The position numbers and the translations under genes are program-made. Below, in pieces: positions 8,394 through 17,788 of a stretch of 45,736 bases of DNA; positions within the stretch are counted from its first letter, which is position 1, and every line of letters starts with the position of its first letter. A model generated the notes under the pieces. It saw nothing but the letters and a program-made list of their open reading frames with translations, did no database searches and was not told the DNA's origin. Origin of the DNA: Verrucomicrobiales bacterium (GTDB lineage: Bacteria; Verrucomicrobiota; Verrucomicrobiia; Verrucomicrobiales; DEV007); NCBI GenBank assembly GCA_002726915.1, contig PBSY01000008.1, positions 1 through 45,736 on the forward strand, read 5' to 3'.

Positions 8394-11300
8394 CGCTGCG
8401 GTGGACTAACTTCGCGGACAAGCGACCCGTGTTCATCGCTCATCACGAGAAGACTAAGTTCATTCACCTGATCCAACTCGTTGGTATTGAGACTGACGTA
8501 ATCAAACTCACCTCGAAAATCCGTGTAGCCGTCTTTAAAGAACCGCACAGCACCATCTTTCATTCGCGCGTAAACTTTAACGTAGGTCTTTGGAACCGGT
8601 TTCCCATTCTCTTCTTGAATCACCGAGAGACGTCCATAGCGTTCCGAAAACTTCACTTTCAAGGCATTCGCATAGATGGCGACAGATCGGGTTTTTCCGT
8701 CTCCGAGGACCTCAACCAGAACGTTCTTTTTGGCGAATGCCTCAGGCATCTCCACCTTCACGCTACCGCTTTCTCCCGGGAGCTCCATTGTAAGCGATGC
8801 ATTCGGCTTAATGTAGCTGAACTGCCCGTCTCCTCCCGAAACAAACGGCTGGCTGGAGAATAGAAACTCCAGGTCCATTTCGTAGAAGTTCACGGTCACT
8901 TCGGGAAGATTCGTAAATTCAATCTTCGCTTCACGCCCTTCCGAAGTCAGTTCAAGGAATGAATCAGACGATGAGAGTCGGTCCATTTTCTGGTCGCGGG
9001 TCTCCTCGTCCTCATCAAGTGCGTCCTCAGCAGCATTCAATCGATTGGCTATTTCTTGGAAGCGGATTCTCCAGTGCTCTAGCGGATGGTCCACGTATCG
9101 GTTTGAGATACGACGGGCCACTCCGGGCTTTTCTTCGAAAAAGGAGGCATAAGCGACAAGGTAATCATACTGGAGCCTTTCTTTGATTTCATCAGGCTCG
9201 ACAGAACTTAGCCATATCAACCCTTCCTCGATTCGATCCTGCAGGAATAGATAACCCGAGATCGTGAGCCGGTCTTCCGAAGGTAACTCGGGCAGATAAG
9301 TCATGTTCTTCAAGAAAGCGTGATACTGCCCCCGGAAACGATCGTTGAGAATGCGTCGCTCACGACCCAACTGGTGCGCCCGAGCATTTACCATCGGAGA
9401 ATACTCCAAGTGTTGATACCAGTGCCTTTCCACCGAATTCAAACTAACCAACTCTGTTTCAATCCAACCGCCACACTGGCGTAAGAATCCGTCACGATGT
9501 TTCAGATACTCGCGCGCCTCTGCCAGTAGGTTGTGGTAAATACCGTAACTCCAGAGAACTTCGTTATAGGCGTGGCGCTCCGAGATGATTTGCGTCGCCT
9601 GCTTGAAAAAGTCAACACTTTCACGAGCCCTCCAAGCAATGCGGCCAAGATCAAGACGGTAAAGATTCTCGCTGGCCAAGTAATCAAGGACCTCTTTCTC
9701 CGTTCCGAATTGAGAAAGATAATCCCAAGAAGCCTCATCAAACTGCGTCAGCTGATTAACCACCTTAAATTGAGCCGGCTCTCCCGACGCGATGATCTCT
9801 TCGTTCTTCGCCACCTGAACCGGATAGACGTCAAAGGACTCTTCTCCTGAATTCTTCGGAAAATAGAAAAACACTTCATGTCGCTCCGTTGAAAATGGCC
9901 CGAGGCTGAGTGGGTAGGACCGAGTGTAGTCACTGCCCCCGACTGGGGTCGCCCCCCTCGGAACTTGAACCAAGAGATCAAGTAAATGAACTGAAGAGGT
10001 CGGGTTTGTTACCACGACTTGACCACCATAGACCACGCCGGTAAGAAACTCTCTCGTCACGAACTTGTCGAGTTGCTGACCATTCACATAGCGGAAGCGG
10101 TCATCGGAACGAAAGAAGTTCTGACTCACCAGGATTGGAGTGTCTTCTTCCGAGACCTTGGTTTCCTGAATCTCCTCGTGAAAGATCACCACAGGTGACG
10201 CGGAAGTGAGCTTCAGGACCGAATCCTCAACCGTTATCTCGTGTTTTTCCGATTCAAAAGGCAGGTCAAGCACACTGAGGACGAACATCATCTCCGTGTA
10301 ATTACTTGTCGCGACGGGAAACTCGCGGGAATAAAATCCTCCTTTTCCGTCCCAGGCAGCAAAGTCTTTCCAAAACGCGTTCACCTGAACGAGGTCAGCA
10401 TTCTGCTCTTCAATCGGAAGCATACGGTAGTTGTTCTCCGCCCACTCTTTTGTCGTTTCCAGTTTTTCAAACAAAACCTGCCGGCGACCCTGCTCACGCA
10501 GATCAGGTATTTCAGCCCCTAAATCAGAGCTCGTCACCGCTAAAGTTGATTCCGCAATCGCCTGATCATTCATGACCGCGTTGACCTCGTTAGCGGCTCG
10601 CGCTTCTTTAAAAGCTAAACCAACTCCACGAGGAACTGGTTTCCCTCTCATACTCGAGCGGGCCGAGGCGTTTGCAGGTGCTGGCTGAGCACCAAAAGGA
10701 TTGGCTGCATCTGATGCATTCGCCAATTCATCAAACGTACCGCCGAGATTCACGGACATGTAATTGGAACGATTCGCACTCAACCCCCTAAGTGCCTGGC
10801 GAAACACTTGAGCCCGGCCTAAGGGGTCCGGGGGCATCAGGTCATAAAGATTAGTCACGTGGTCCGAATTCCGCTGGCGGGCTTCATCTCCGAGGCGCCG
10901 GGACATCAGGATCCTTTCAACAATGTTAAGACGACTGAATTCCCATGGTGCGAGAAAGCGAGAGAGGTCATCTCCAAGCAGGTAGTGATCCATGAAGGTT
11001 TTATCCTTCTTGTTAGCCAGATAGGGTTTCACCACCCTCTCAAAATATTCCGGATCCTTTTGCGCTAGAAAGAAGTGAAGTTCGTGGCTGGCCAATTCGG
11101 AGAGCTGTCGCCCCTTAATCTCTTCGTCCAGTGAAGGCCATTGCATCAGCAGTCTCGCGTCGCGGAGAGCCTGATCTGGGTTAATTGCCACCAGTGCATC
11201 ATATACCTGACCAATGGTGTCATAAGTCTGCATTTCCGCCGATCTCAAGTCTCCGATAGTCAGAGTTTCCCCTTCCTCCAGCAAGGTCACGTTCCGCCGC

Positions 11301-14300
11301 TGGGTGAATGACTTGTCGAGGTCAAGTGGGTTGAGGAGGCGTAGGTCACGGAACTCGGTTCCGCCTTCAACTTCTGGAAGGGATACTTGAGCATACGCCG
11401 AATGAAAGGCATCCACTGCCACGACATGAATGTGCTGGCGATCGCCGAGTTCTTCTTTATTGATCAGGACAAGTCCATCTTCTCCGACCTGAAGGTTACT
11501 AATCACCACCGCTTGGCGGCGCAGAAAATCAAGACTGCGTGACAGTTTGGGGGACATCAATTGAGAAGAATCAGCAAAAGCATCGGGCGCACCGCCCCGA
11601 CGCTTTGCTTCGGCCATTTCCTTACTTCGATCGTAGACCTCACCCTCTTCGGCATCTTTGATTTCCGTGTCCGTATCGTTGAGCTCAAATGGATTGAGTA
11701 AGAGACCGGGACGGGTCATTAAATTTCCCGGAAACTTCTTCGCGTTCCGTCGTTCGAGGATGTAGCGATATTCTTCACCTATATCACGTCCCGAGACATA
11801 TCGGGACTCATTGGTTCCCCGAGATATAATGATCGGGTCGATCCGATGCCCCCGGCCGATCTCGTCCAAGAGGCTCACTTCAGGAAGGAAACGCGTTGCG
11901 ATGACATGGACTCGTGTCATCGCGCTAACGCCCTCGAGTCCAATCTCGACGTTCTCGCCATTCACCCCCGCAGAAGCAACAAAAAGAGGAGCCTCATGAT
12001 TAAGTTTCAAGTGCCTCGACTGAGAAAGTGCATACCCACTTTCTCTGGCATCGGCGGCTGTGACACGTATCTGAAAAGTCTCCCCGCCTGACCGAAGCAA
12101 AGCTCGATAGTCTCCTGGCTCAAGGTCTGCTATCCTCAATGCACGCTTCTCATACTTCACATGATTGAATACATCCCGGACAATCACACCTTTTCGCACC
12201 TCAAAAATGGCAAGATCACTCCGCTGAAGTTCAGCCCCGACCTGGGGTGCCGGGATCGTGATAGCTTCACCAGCAACCGCATGAACTATTGGGCTAATCC
12301 GTTGACTGTCTTTTCTCAACGGCCAACTGCGGGTCATCAGGCCTCCTCCATCGACAGTGACGCGGATAATCTCATCCAGCCTTCCGAGGTTAATCCTCCC
12401 TGCCTGACCTGTCTTCAATGACACAAGTATTGGCTGCTCAAAGTCACGATGATTGAACTGAAGGTTGACTGCCTTGTCAGGTAGCCCTTCGCCACTTTTA
12501 CCTAACACTTCCAACACATAGCTTTCTCCAAACCGACTCAGATAGGCATCAGCCACCGACGGGCTCTGATCGACACCATTAACATCAATCGTTTTAAAAG
12601 AAGAAACCTCGATAGGCGCCCCGGAATAACTTACCGGGGGGATTTCTCCCCTCAACTCAACACTGACACTGGCTAGACGATTAGGGATCCGGAAACGATG
12701 GATAGACTCGCGATCATCATACAAATCAAAAGCCGAAACCTCACTCTTCGAATCGACTCCATCATGATCCAACGTTGTCACGATTAACCGCACATTCTCA
12801 AGCAAACTCGCAGGCATGGGAGCACCATTGAGACTCAATACCGGTCGCAACGAAAGCTCCGCCTCACTACCGGGAAGCAATGACTCCCTTTCGAGAAGCC
12901 CGCCCATCGTGAATTGGTATTCCTCCCGCAGCAAATCGATCTCAGTTAAACTCGACATTACTCCATCGCTAAGAACGACGCTTGCCCGCCCAGCCGTTGA
13001 AAATGGCAGGAGAACTTTCCCTGCATCATTCGTCTCATATTTTTTCCCACCGAACCAAATCGAGCCATCTGCAATCGACTCATTCTTTTCGTTGAGAATT
13101 GTGACAAGTTTTCCTCCCGGGGTGGGCTCAGATGCGTACTGGAGTTTCCCCTTCCTTACGAGCGCACGAGAACTTATACCGTTCCCGATAAACTCGAGCA
13201 CCCAGACTCCACGACGGTCCTTCAGGGAATCAAATGTGAACGTCTCTCGATGCCGCAGAATGGGCGCCTCGTCATACTGATAAATTTTCTCCTCGTTGGC
13301 GATAAGCCCATCGAGCTTGAGGTCAGTATTAATCTCGCGTTTCTGATCCAAGTAGAAGTTGAGCGAATTGATCTCATAGACCTTGACGATCAATTTATCT
13401 ACATGCTTCAAATCCAGGGCCAGACTGACGTCATCCTCAACCACAAAATCCATTGCATTCACTCTCGCGAATGAAATCTCGATCCTGTCTTGGAGACTCT
13501 GGACCTCGCCTGGGCTCAACATGGAAAACCATTTTTCCGCCTCCCCGACTCCATGGAGAAGCTTTGTCTCAGCAAATACCCGCTTCAAATAAGGCTCCTT
13601 AATGAAGGCTGAAAACCTGTTGTAGTTCTCATCTTCCTTTAAAAAGTGCTCAAGGTATTCGCGGACAAGTTCTTCATCGCTTCGAATTGGACCAGAACCG
13701 ATCTGCTCGGAATAGTTTTCGTTGAGGTTGACGGGAAACGCTTTTACCTCCCGCCGCTGCAGATATTTCGGCTCCACATAGTTAAGGATCCGCGGCAGGG
13801 CAAGGTAGGCCATGAAGAGTTCGCGTGGATATTCACCCTGGTGCCTAGCCAGATCCAGCTTCTGATAGAGAACGTTAGCCTTCAGAGAATTGAAGACTGG
13901 ATCGAGTGATTCAACGTAGCTCCATAGTCGATCGATGTAAGCCATCCGTGTCGCGAGGCTCAGCTCAACCGACTCGTCTTCTCCCGGCCTGAGCTTAGAA
14001 AGCCAGATATCAACGAAGCTCGGATCGCCTGCCAACTGAGGACGCAGCCCTAAAAGCTCCTTTAGCTGGTCGATAGTGAGATTCCCGTGAATTGGGATCG
14101 ATCCGAATGCTAACGGTGACTGGCTTCGCAAGTCGGCTGCAATCAAACCCACCAGCCGTTCGTAGTCAGGGTATTTAAGGCGGCGCAACAAGCTCTTACG
14201 CTCAGTATCGCTAAGATCCTGTTCCGTCCGGATCACACGATCGAGACCATCATCCAAGACTCCCCTAAGGTTCTTGTGGCGACGCCTGACTTGTTCCAGA

Positions 14301-14755
14301 TAGGCATCCCAGGTAATTAGATCCGGATTCAGTTCAGTAGGAAAATCCGGTTTCTGATCGAGACGCTGCTGTTGGTGATTGAATTCTAGCCCTAACCGAC
14401 GTTTAAGGTAGTCAAGGGTGATATCGGGAGCATCTGTATATCCTAAAAGTGCCTGCCTGTTTTCAATTTCACGATATCGAGGCGTTTCACCATGTCGCTT
14501 CATCCATGGCTCGAGCAGATCCTTGACATCGTCCAGCCGCTGTTCTTGTTGGGCCAGCAAGGCTGAGTAGTAGTAGTAATCCTCAGTGCCCGGGATAAGC
14601 TCTTTGAGCGCTTCGCCTCGATCTTCAGCAAGCGCGAAAGTTTCCAGGAATGCGGTGGTATCATTAGAGCGGGCGAAGTTTGTCCCGAGTCCAAAAATCG
14701 AGGTTAGGAAAACAGCCCCTTTTAAAAGTAACCAAGAAAACGCGTAATTCTTCAT
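8390..14755 (-). CDS. giant exported protein (2121 aa), macroglobulin-like architecture, unknown function
   Basis: One uninterrupted frame of 2121 codons. The N-terminus has a basic/hydrophobic leader (about residues 1-30), so the protein is probably exported. Residues about 30-440 are helical and resemble degenerate tetratricopeptide-type repeats. A long beta-sandwich-rich part follows (about 450-1000), with segments such as WVLEFIGNGISSRALVRKG that recall MG/MG2 modules of alpha-2-macroglobulins. More helical and beta regions come next, then a low-complexity Ala/Pro linker near residue 1410. The C-terminal domain ends with KVYARMKDGAVRFFKDGYTD and a short tail. I recognise this tail as recurring in large uncharacterised proteins, but cannot name a function. 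No thioester CxEQ motif is present; the few cysteines rule out a classical A2M trap. It is preceded by a terminator, so it is its own transcription unit. Confidence 0.8.
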   Translation of the reverse strand: MKNYAFSWLLLKGAVFLTSIFGLGTNFARSNDTTAFLETFALAEDRGEALKELIPGTEDYYYYSALLAQQEQRLDDVKDLLEPWMKRHGETPRYREIENRQALLGYTDAPDITLDYLKRRLGLEFNHQQQRLDQKPDFPTELNPDLITWDAYLEQVRRRHKNLRGVLDDGLDRVIRTEQDLSDTERKSLLRRLKYPDYERLVGLIAADLRSQSPLAFGSIPIHGNLTIDQLKELLGLRPQLAGDPSFVDIWLSKLRPGEDESVELSLATRMAYIDRLWSYVESLDPVFNSLKANVLYQKLDLARHQGEYPRELFMAYLALPRILNYVEPKYLQRREVKAFPVNLNENYSEQIGSGPIRSDEELVREYLEHFLKEDENYNRFSAFIKEPYLKRVFAETKLLHGVGEAEKWFSMLSPGEVQSLQDRIEISFARVNAMDFVVEDDVSLALDLKHVDKLIVKVYEINSLNFYLDQKREINTDLKLDGLIANEEKIYQYDEAPILRHRETFTFDSLKDRRGVWVLEFIGNGISSRALVRKGKLQYASEPTPGGKLVTILNEKNESIADGSIWFGGKKYETNDAGKVLLPFSTAGRASVVLSDGVMSSLTEIDLLREEYQFTMGGLLERESLLPGSEAELSLRPVLSLNGAPMPASLLENVRLIVTTLDHDGVDSKSEVSAFDLYDDRESIHRFRIPNRLASVSVELRGEIPPVSYSGAPIEVSSFKTIDVNGVDQSPSVADAYLSRFGESYVLEVLGKSGEGLPDKAVNLQFNHRDFEQPILVSLKTGQAGRINLGRLDEIIRVTVDGGGLMTRSWPLRKDSQRISPIVHAVAGEAITIPAPQVGAELQRSDLAIFEVRKGVIVRDVFNHVKYEKRALRIADLEPGDYRALLRSGGETFQIRVTAADARESGYALSQSRHLKLNHEAPLFVASAGVNGENVEIGLEGVSAMTRVHVIATRFLPEVSLLDEIGRGHRIDPIIISRGTNESRYVSGRDIGEEYRYILERRNAKKFPGNLMTRPGLLLNPFELNDTDTEIKDAEEGEVYDRSKEMAEAKRRGGAPDAFADSSQLMSPKLSRSLDFLRRQAVVISNLQVGEDGLVLINKEELGDRQHIHVVAVDAFHSAYAQVSLPEVEGGTEFRDLRLLNPLDLDKSFTQRRNVTLLEEGETLTIGDLRSAEMQTYDTIGQVYDALVAINPDQALRDARLLMQWPSLDEEIKGRQLSELASHELHFFLAQKDPEYFERVVKPYLANKKDKTFMDHYLLGDDLSRFLAPWEFSRLNIVERILMSRRLGDEARQRNSDHVTNLYDLMPPDPLGRAQVFRQALRGLSANRSNYMSVNLGGTFDELANASDAANPFGAQPAPANASARSSMRGKPVPRGVGLAFKEARAANEVNAVMNDQAIAESTLAVTSSDLGAEIPDLREQGRRQVLFEKLETTKEWAENNYRMLPIEEQNADLVQVNAFWKDFAAWDGKGGFYSREFPVATSNYTEMMFVLSVLDLPFESEKHEITVEDSVLKLTSASPVVIFHEEIQETKVSEEDTPILVSQNFFRSDDRFRYVNGQQLDKFVTREFLTGVVYGGQVVVTNPTSSVHLLDLLVQVPRGATPVGGSDYTRSYPLSLGPFSTERHEVFFYFPKNSGEESFDVYPVQVAKNEEIIASGEPAQFKVVNQLTQFDEASWDYLSQFGTEKEVLDYLASENLYRLDLGRIAWRARESVDFFKQATQIISERHAYNEVLWSYGIYHNLLAEAREYLKHRDGFLRQCGGWIETELVSLNSVERHWYQHLEYSPMVNARAHQLGRERRILNDRFRGQYHAFLKNMTYLPELPSEDRLTISGYLFLQDRIEEGLIWLSSVEPDEIKERLQYDYLVAYASFFEEKPGVARRISNRYVDHPLEHWRIRFQEIANRLNAAEDALDEDEETRDQKMDRLSSSDSFLELTSEGREAKIEFTNLPEVTVNFYEMDLEFLFSSQPFVSGGDGQFSYIKPNASLTMELPGESGSVKVEMPEAFAKKNVLVEVLGDGKTRSVAIYANALKVKFSERYGRLSVIQEENGKPVPKTYVKVYARMKDGAVRFFKDGYTDFRGEFDYVSLNTNELDQVNELSLLVMSDEHGSLVREVSPPQR

Positions 14756-14862
14756 AGCGAAAAGGGTTCAGAAACCCAACAAGCTACATATTAACCACGA
14801 AGATGGTGATAAGATAAGCTCGAAGTTGTAAAGAAAATGCAAGAAGACACTCGCTCCTTGTC

Positions 14863-14889
14863 AAAAAAGGCGGGGGAATACCTCTCGCC
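14863..14889 (-). terminator. Rho-independent terminator of the DUF1501/PPC/DUF1549 operon
   Basis: Read on the minus strand, downstream of the DUF1549/DUF1553 gene, GGCG pairs with CGCC (14886-14889 with 14869-14872), with further G:C pairs inside, and the hairpin is immediately followed by six T residues (14863-14868). It separates the three-gene operon from the giant gene. Confidence 0.55.
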
Positions 14890-14895
14890 CCAAAG

Positions 14896-14911
14896 ACGCT
14901 CGCTTGAGCGT
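14896..14911. repeat. perfect 6-bp stem hairpin, possible first arm of a tandem terminator
   Basis: ACGCTC-gctt-GAGCGT forms a perfect 6-bp stem with a four-base loop, 15 bp past the stop of the DUF1549/DUF1553 gene. It lies just before the T-tract terminator on the minus strand and may assist it; its own T run is only CTTT. Confidence 0.45.
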
Positions 14912-14926
14912 TGCGTTAGCACTTGG

Positions 14927-17749
14927 TCAGTGGTTAAACATGAACTCTTTCGAATTCAAAACTGCCCAGAATACATCATTGAGGACTAACTCTCGCTGCG
15001 CCGGATCCTCGCCTGCAGAATTAACTTCTTCGAGGAGTTGGGTCATTTCCTCAGTAGTCGGCTTCCGCGTCAACGCTCGTATGTAAATTTGCTCGATAAT
15101 CTGCTCGGGATTTTTCCCTTCAGTTGTAAGTGCTTCGACCATGCCCCCCTCTTCAATTTTTTCGGTGACCGTATCTCCATTCATCAAGTGGAGCGCCTGA
15201 GACAGGCTCGGGTCCATCGTCACCTCACAAGAACAAACCGTCTCGCGAGTCGCACGACCGAACGTCGTAAGGAAGTAGTTGCTTGTCCTGCCGTCGCCAA
15301 TCTGGACGGCTCGAGCGCCCAAAGGGAGACCTCGAAACTTATTCTTAGTATCGGTCACCTGCGTGATCGTATCGAGCATAACTTCGGCGCGCTGACGTCG
15401 AACCCGAGCCTTCGCGAAATTATTCAAGTCGTCTTGATTAGATGGATTCGCCTGAGTAGTTCGCTGATAAGTCGCCGAGTTGCAGATATCACGAACCAAC
15501 TGGCGAAAGTCGTAGTTGTAGTCAACTTCAAAACGATGCGCGAGTTCAGTCAAAAGCTCCGGATTTGATGCTGGATTACTCACACGCACGTCGTCAACTG
15601 GATCAATTATCCCCACGCCAAAGAAGTGAGACCAAACCATGTTAACGACATTCCTCGAAAAATAACTATTATCCGGTGAAGCTAGCCACTTTGCCAGAAC
15701 CTCGCGGCGATCTTTCCCCTGAACATCAGGAGTTTCACCTCCAAGGAATTTGGGTGCCATTGTCTGTCCTCCCACAATGTGTTTAGTCTCACCGCTTCCT
15801 CGATTGTAGATTAGTTGTTCGCGCTGGTCGACCCCACGCTTGCGTCCAATCTGAGCAAAGAACGCAGCCCATCCATAGTAATCATCCATCGTCCATCGAT
15901 CGAAAGGATGGTTGTGACACTGGGCACATTGGAGGCGCATTCCCATAAAAACCTGAGCCACGTTTTCGGAAAGCTTCAAAGCGTCGCGCTCCACTTGGTA
16001 GAAATTGGTCGCAGGATTCGAAAAAGTTCCACCCTTCGAACCAACAAGATCGACCACAATTTCATTAAGCGGATCATTCGCGGCAATACGATCCCTCAAC
16101 CATCCGTTGTAGAGTAGCGCAGATTTGTAGGAGATACCTTGATTGATATTGGCATCCGAACGTATCTGAAGAAGCTCGGACCATTTCATCACCCACATTT
16201 CGGTGAATTCTTTGCGCTCGAGCAGTTCGTCAATCTTTCTGGCACGCTTATCATCGCCCTGATCTACGATGAAAGCATGATACTCTTCCGAGGTCGGAAG
16301 TTGACCTAAAATATCAAGATAGGACCGGCGAAGAAAAGCTTCATCGCTGCAGTTACCGGATGGGGTGATCCGCAGCTTGTGAAGTTTGTCATGCACTAAA
16401 CTGTCGATGTAATTGTTTTCCGTCATCTCAGGACGGGTGTATTCAAGTCCTTCGGGGATCACGATCGTTTGGATACCGACAGTCTTTGTTTCGTAGCGGG
16501 CCATGATGAATGCCTCACCACGTTTGCCGGCGGTGACTTTTCCGGATGGATCGATATTGGCAGTCGGCTCGTTGTTGGTAATGAACACGGCTAAGTGGGT
16601 AACATCCCGGTCATGGCCATCTGAATACTTGGCTCGAACGGTCATCTGTTGCTCTGATCCAGCACCTTCAAGAACCAACTTTGGCGGGTAGAGAGTCAAC
16701 TCCGTGACGTAGGGGACATCTTCTTTCTTCTCGTTCTCAGCACCAGTCGCGATCCATTCAACGAGAGTACTATGGGCGTGCCCCCCTTTTTCCATCAGTT
16801 TACCTCCCGTGTGGGGAACTGCCTCGATCGCTTTCTCAACGAGAAGCGATTCTTCTGGGATCGCGAGGTTGACACGATAACCCGCCATCTCACGAGTAAG
16901 TCGATAATGGTCTCCGTCGGGATCGTATCCAAAAAGCGACAGCATAAAGCCGTCCTGACCTCGGGCGGAGCCGTGACACGCACCAGTATTACACCCGTTG
17001 CGCATAAAAACTGGCATGACATCTAGGTTAAAGCTGACCGGATGATTAACGGTGGTCTCTTTCACGGTGACCGGAACTTCGACGGTATGCTTGGCCACCT
17101 CAACGGACAGCCGCGTTTCTCCATCTTTGGTCGGAATGAAATGGCTGCGCGACTTCAGGCCGACGAGTGATGGATCTGCGAACGTAAACGTAGCGTTTGA
17201 GGTCACGTCTCGGGTGGTGTCGTCCTCGTAAGTCGCCATCACCACTACCGACTGACTGTCGCGTTTAGACTCCAAAACAATATCCTCAGGGAAAACATCC
17301 ACCCTCGCGATCGACTTACCCTTGTCTTCAAGGGGCGTTGCGCTCGTGAAATCGGTCTCCTCCTTCGCAACGAGTTTCAAATGCTCAGGCCACTCAGCTC
17401 CCTCTTTGATCCATTGACGAAGTTTTGCTAATTCCAGTTCATTGAGAACTCTTCCCTTCGGTGGCATCACATCAGGATCATCCTCGGGCAAGGAGACGAG
17501 TTCTATCATCAAAGACTCGTCCGGTTTCCCTTTGATTAGGGCAGGACCACCATCTCCGCCTTCGAAGAAAAGTTTGGCCTCGTCGAAGCGCAGACCTCCC
17601 TTGGTTTTATTTGCGTCATGACAGGCAACACAATGAAATTCAAGGATTGGTTGAATATCTTTGTCAAAACTGATCTTGGCATCCTGACCTGAAAGCGGGA
17701 GAGAGGCCGCACAAAGCATTGAGAGAACTGCGGTGATCGATTTTTTCAT
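14927..17749 (-). CDS. PSCyt1 / DUF1549 / DUF1553 exported cytochrome-like protein
   Basis: Exported protein of 940 aa with a signal peptide (about residues 1-21). Domain order: planctomycete-type cytochrome (PSCyt1) with CVACH at 40-44 and a candidate axial Met in VMPPKGR near 94; a Big_2-like Ig domain (about 150-235); a second Cys/His block CNTGACH (253-259); another Ig-like domain (about 350-430); DUF1549 (about 445-650) with CAQCHNHPFDRW at 608-619; then DUF1553 to the C-terminus. Haem c attachment is expected at the CXXCH sites by family knowledge. The CX4CH site is non-canonical but typical of this family. Its partners in PVC genomes are DUF1501 and PPC proteins, as here; the gene is third in the operon. 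Substrate unknown; breakdown of complex organic matter is a common suggestion. Confidence 0.9.
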   Translation of the reverse strand: MKKSITAVLSMLCAASLPLSGQDAKISFDKDIQPILEFHCVACHDANKTKGGLRFDEAKLFFEGGDGGPALIKGKPDESLMIELVSLPEDDPDVMPPKGRVLNELELAKLRQWIKEGAEWPEHLKLVAKEETDFTSATPLEDKGKSIARVDVFPEDIVLESKRDSQSVVVMATYEDDTTRDVTSNATFTFADPSLVGLKSRSHFIPTKDGETRLSVEVAKHTVEVPVTVKETTVNHPVSFNLDVMPVFMRNGCNTGACHGSARGQDGFMLSLFGYDPDGDHYRLTREMAGYRVNLAIPEESLLVEKAIEAVPHTGGKLMEKGGHAHSTLVEWIATGAENEKKEDVPYVTELTLYPPKLVLEGAGSEQQMTVRAKYSDGHDRDVTHLAVFITNNEPTANIDPSGKVTAGKRGEAFIMARYETKTVGIQTIVIPEGLEYTRPEMTENNYIDSLVHDKLHKLRITPSGNCSDEAFLRRSYLDILGQLPTSEEYHAFIVDQGDDKRARKIDELLERKEFTEMWVMKWSELLQIRSDANINQGISYKSALLYNGWLRDRIAANDPLNEIVVDLVGSKGGTFSNPATNFYQVERDALKLSENVAQVFMGMRLQCAQCHNHPFDRWTMDDYYGWAAFFAQIGRKRGVDQREQLIYNRGSGETKHIVGGQTMAPKFLGGETPDVQGKDRREVLAKWLASPDNSYFSRNVVNMVWSHFFGVGIIDPVDDVRVSNPASNPELLTELAHRFEVDYNYDFRQLVRDICNSATYQRTTQANPSNQDDLNNFAKARVRRQRAEVMLDTITQVTDTKNKFRGLPLGARAVQIGDGRTSNYFLTTFGRATRETVCSCEVTMDPSLSQALHLMNGDTVTEKIEEGGMVEALTTEGKNPEQIIEQIYIRALTRKPTTEEMTQLLEEVNSAGEDPAQRELVLNDVFWAVLNSKEFMFNH

Positions 17750-17788
17750 GTGGGGTAGACAGAAATTTTCGTCAGATTTTTTCAGGAA

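Noticed and set aside
8390..14755. Classical alpha-2-macroglobulin protease inhibitor
   Set aside because: No thioester CxEQ motif and almost no cysteines; only the general layout is similar.
14764..14777. GGGTT-caga-AACCC hairpin just upstream of the giant gene start
   Set aside because: Only a 5-bp stem; could affect translation but nothing else supports regulation.
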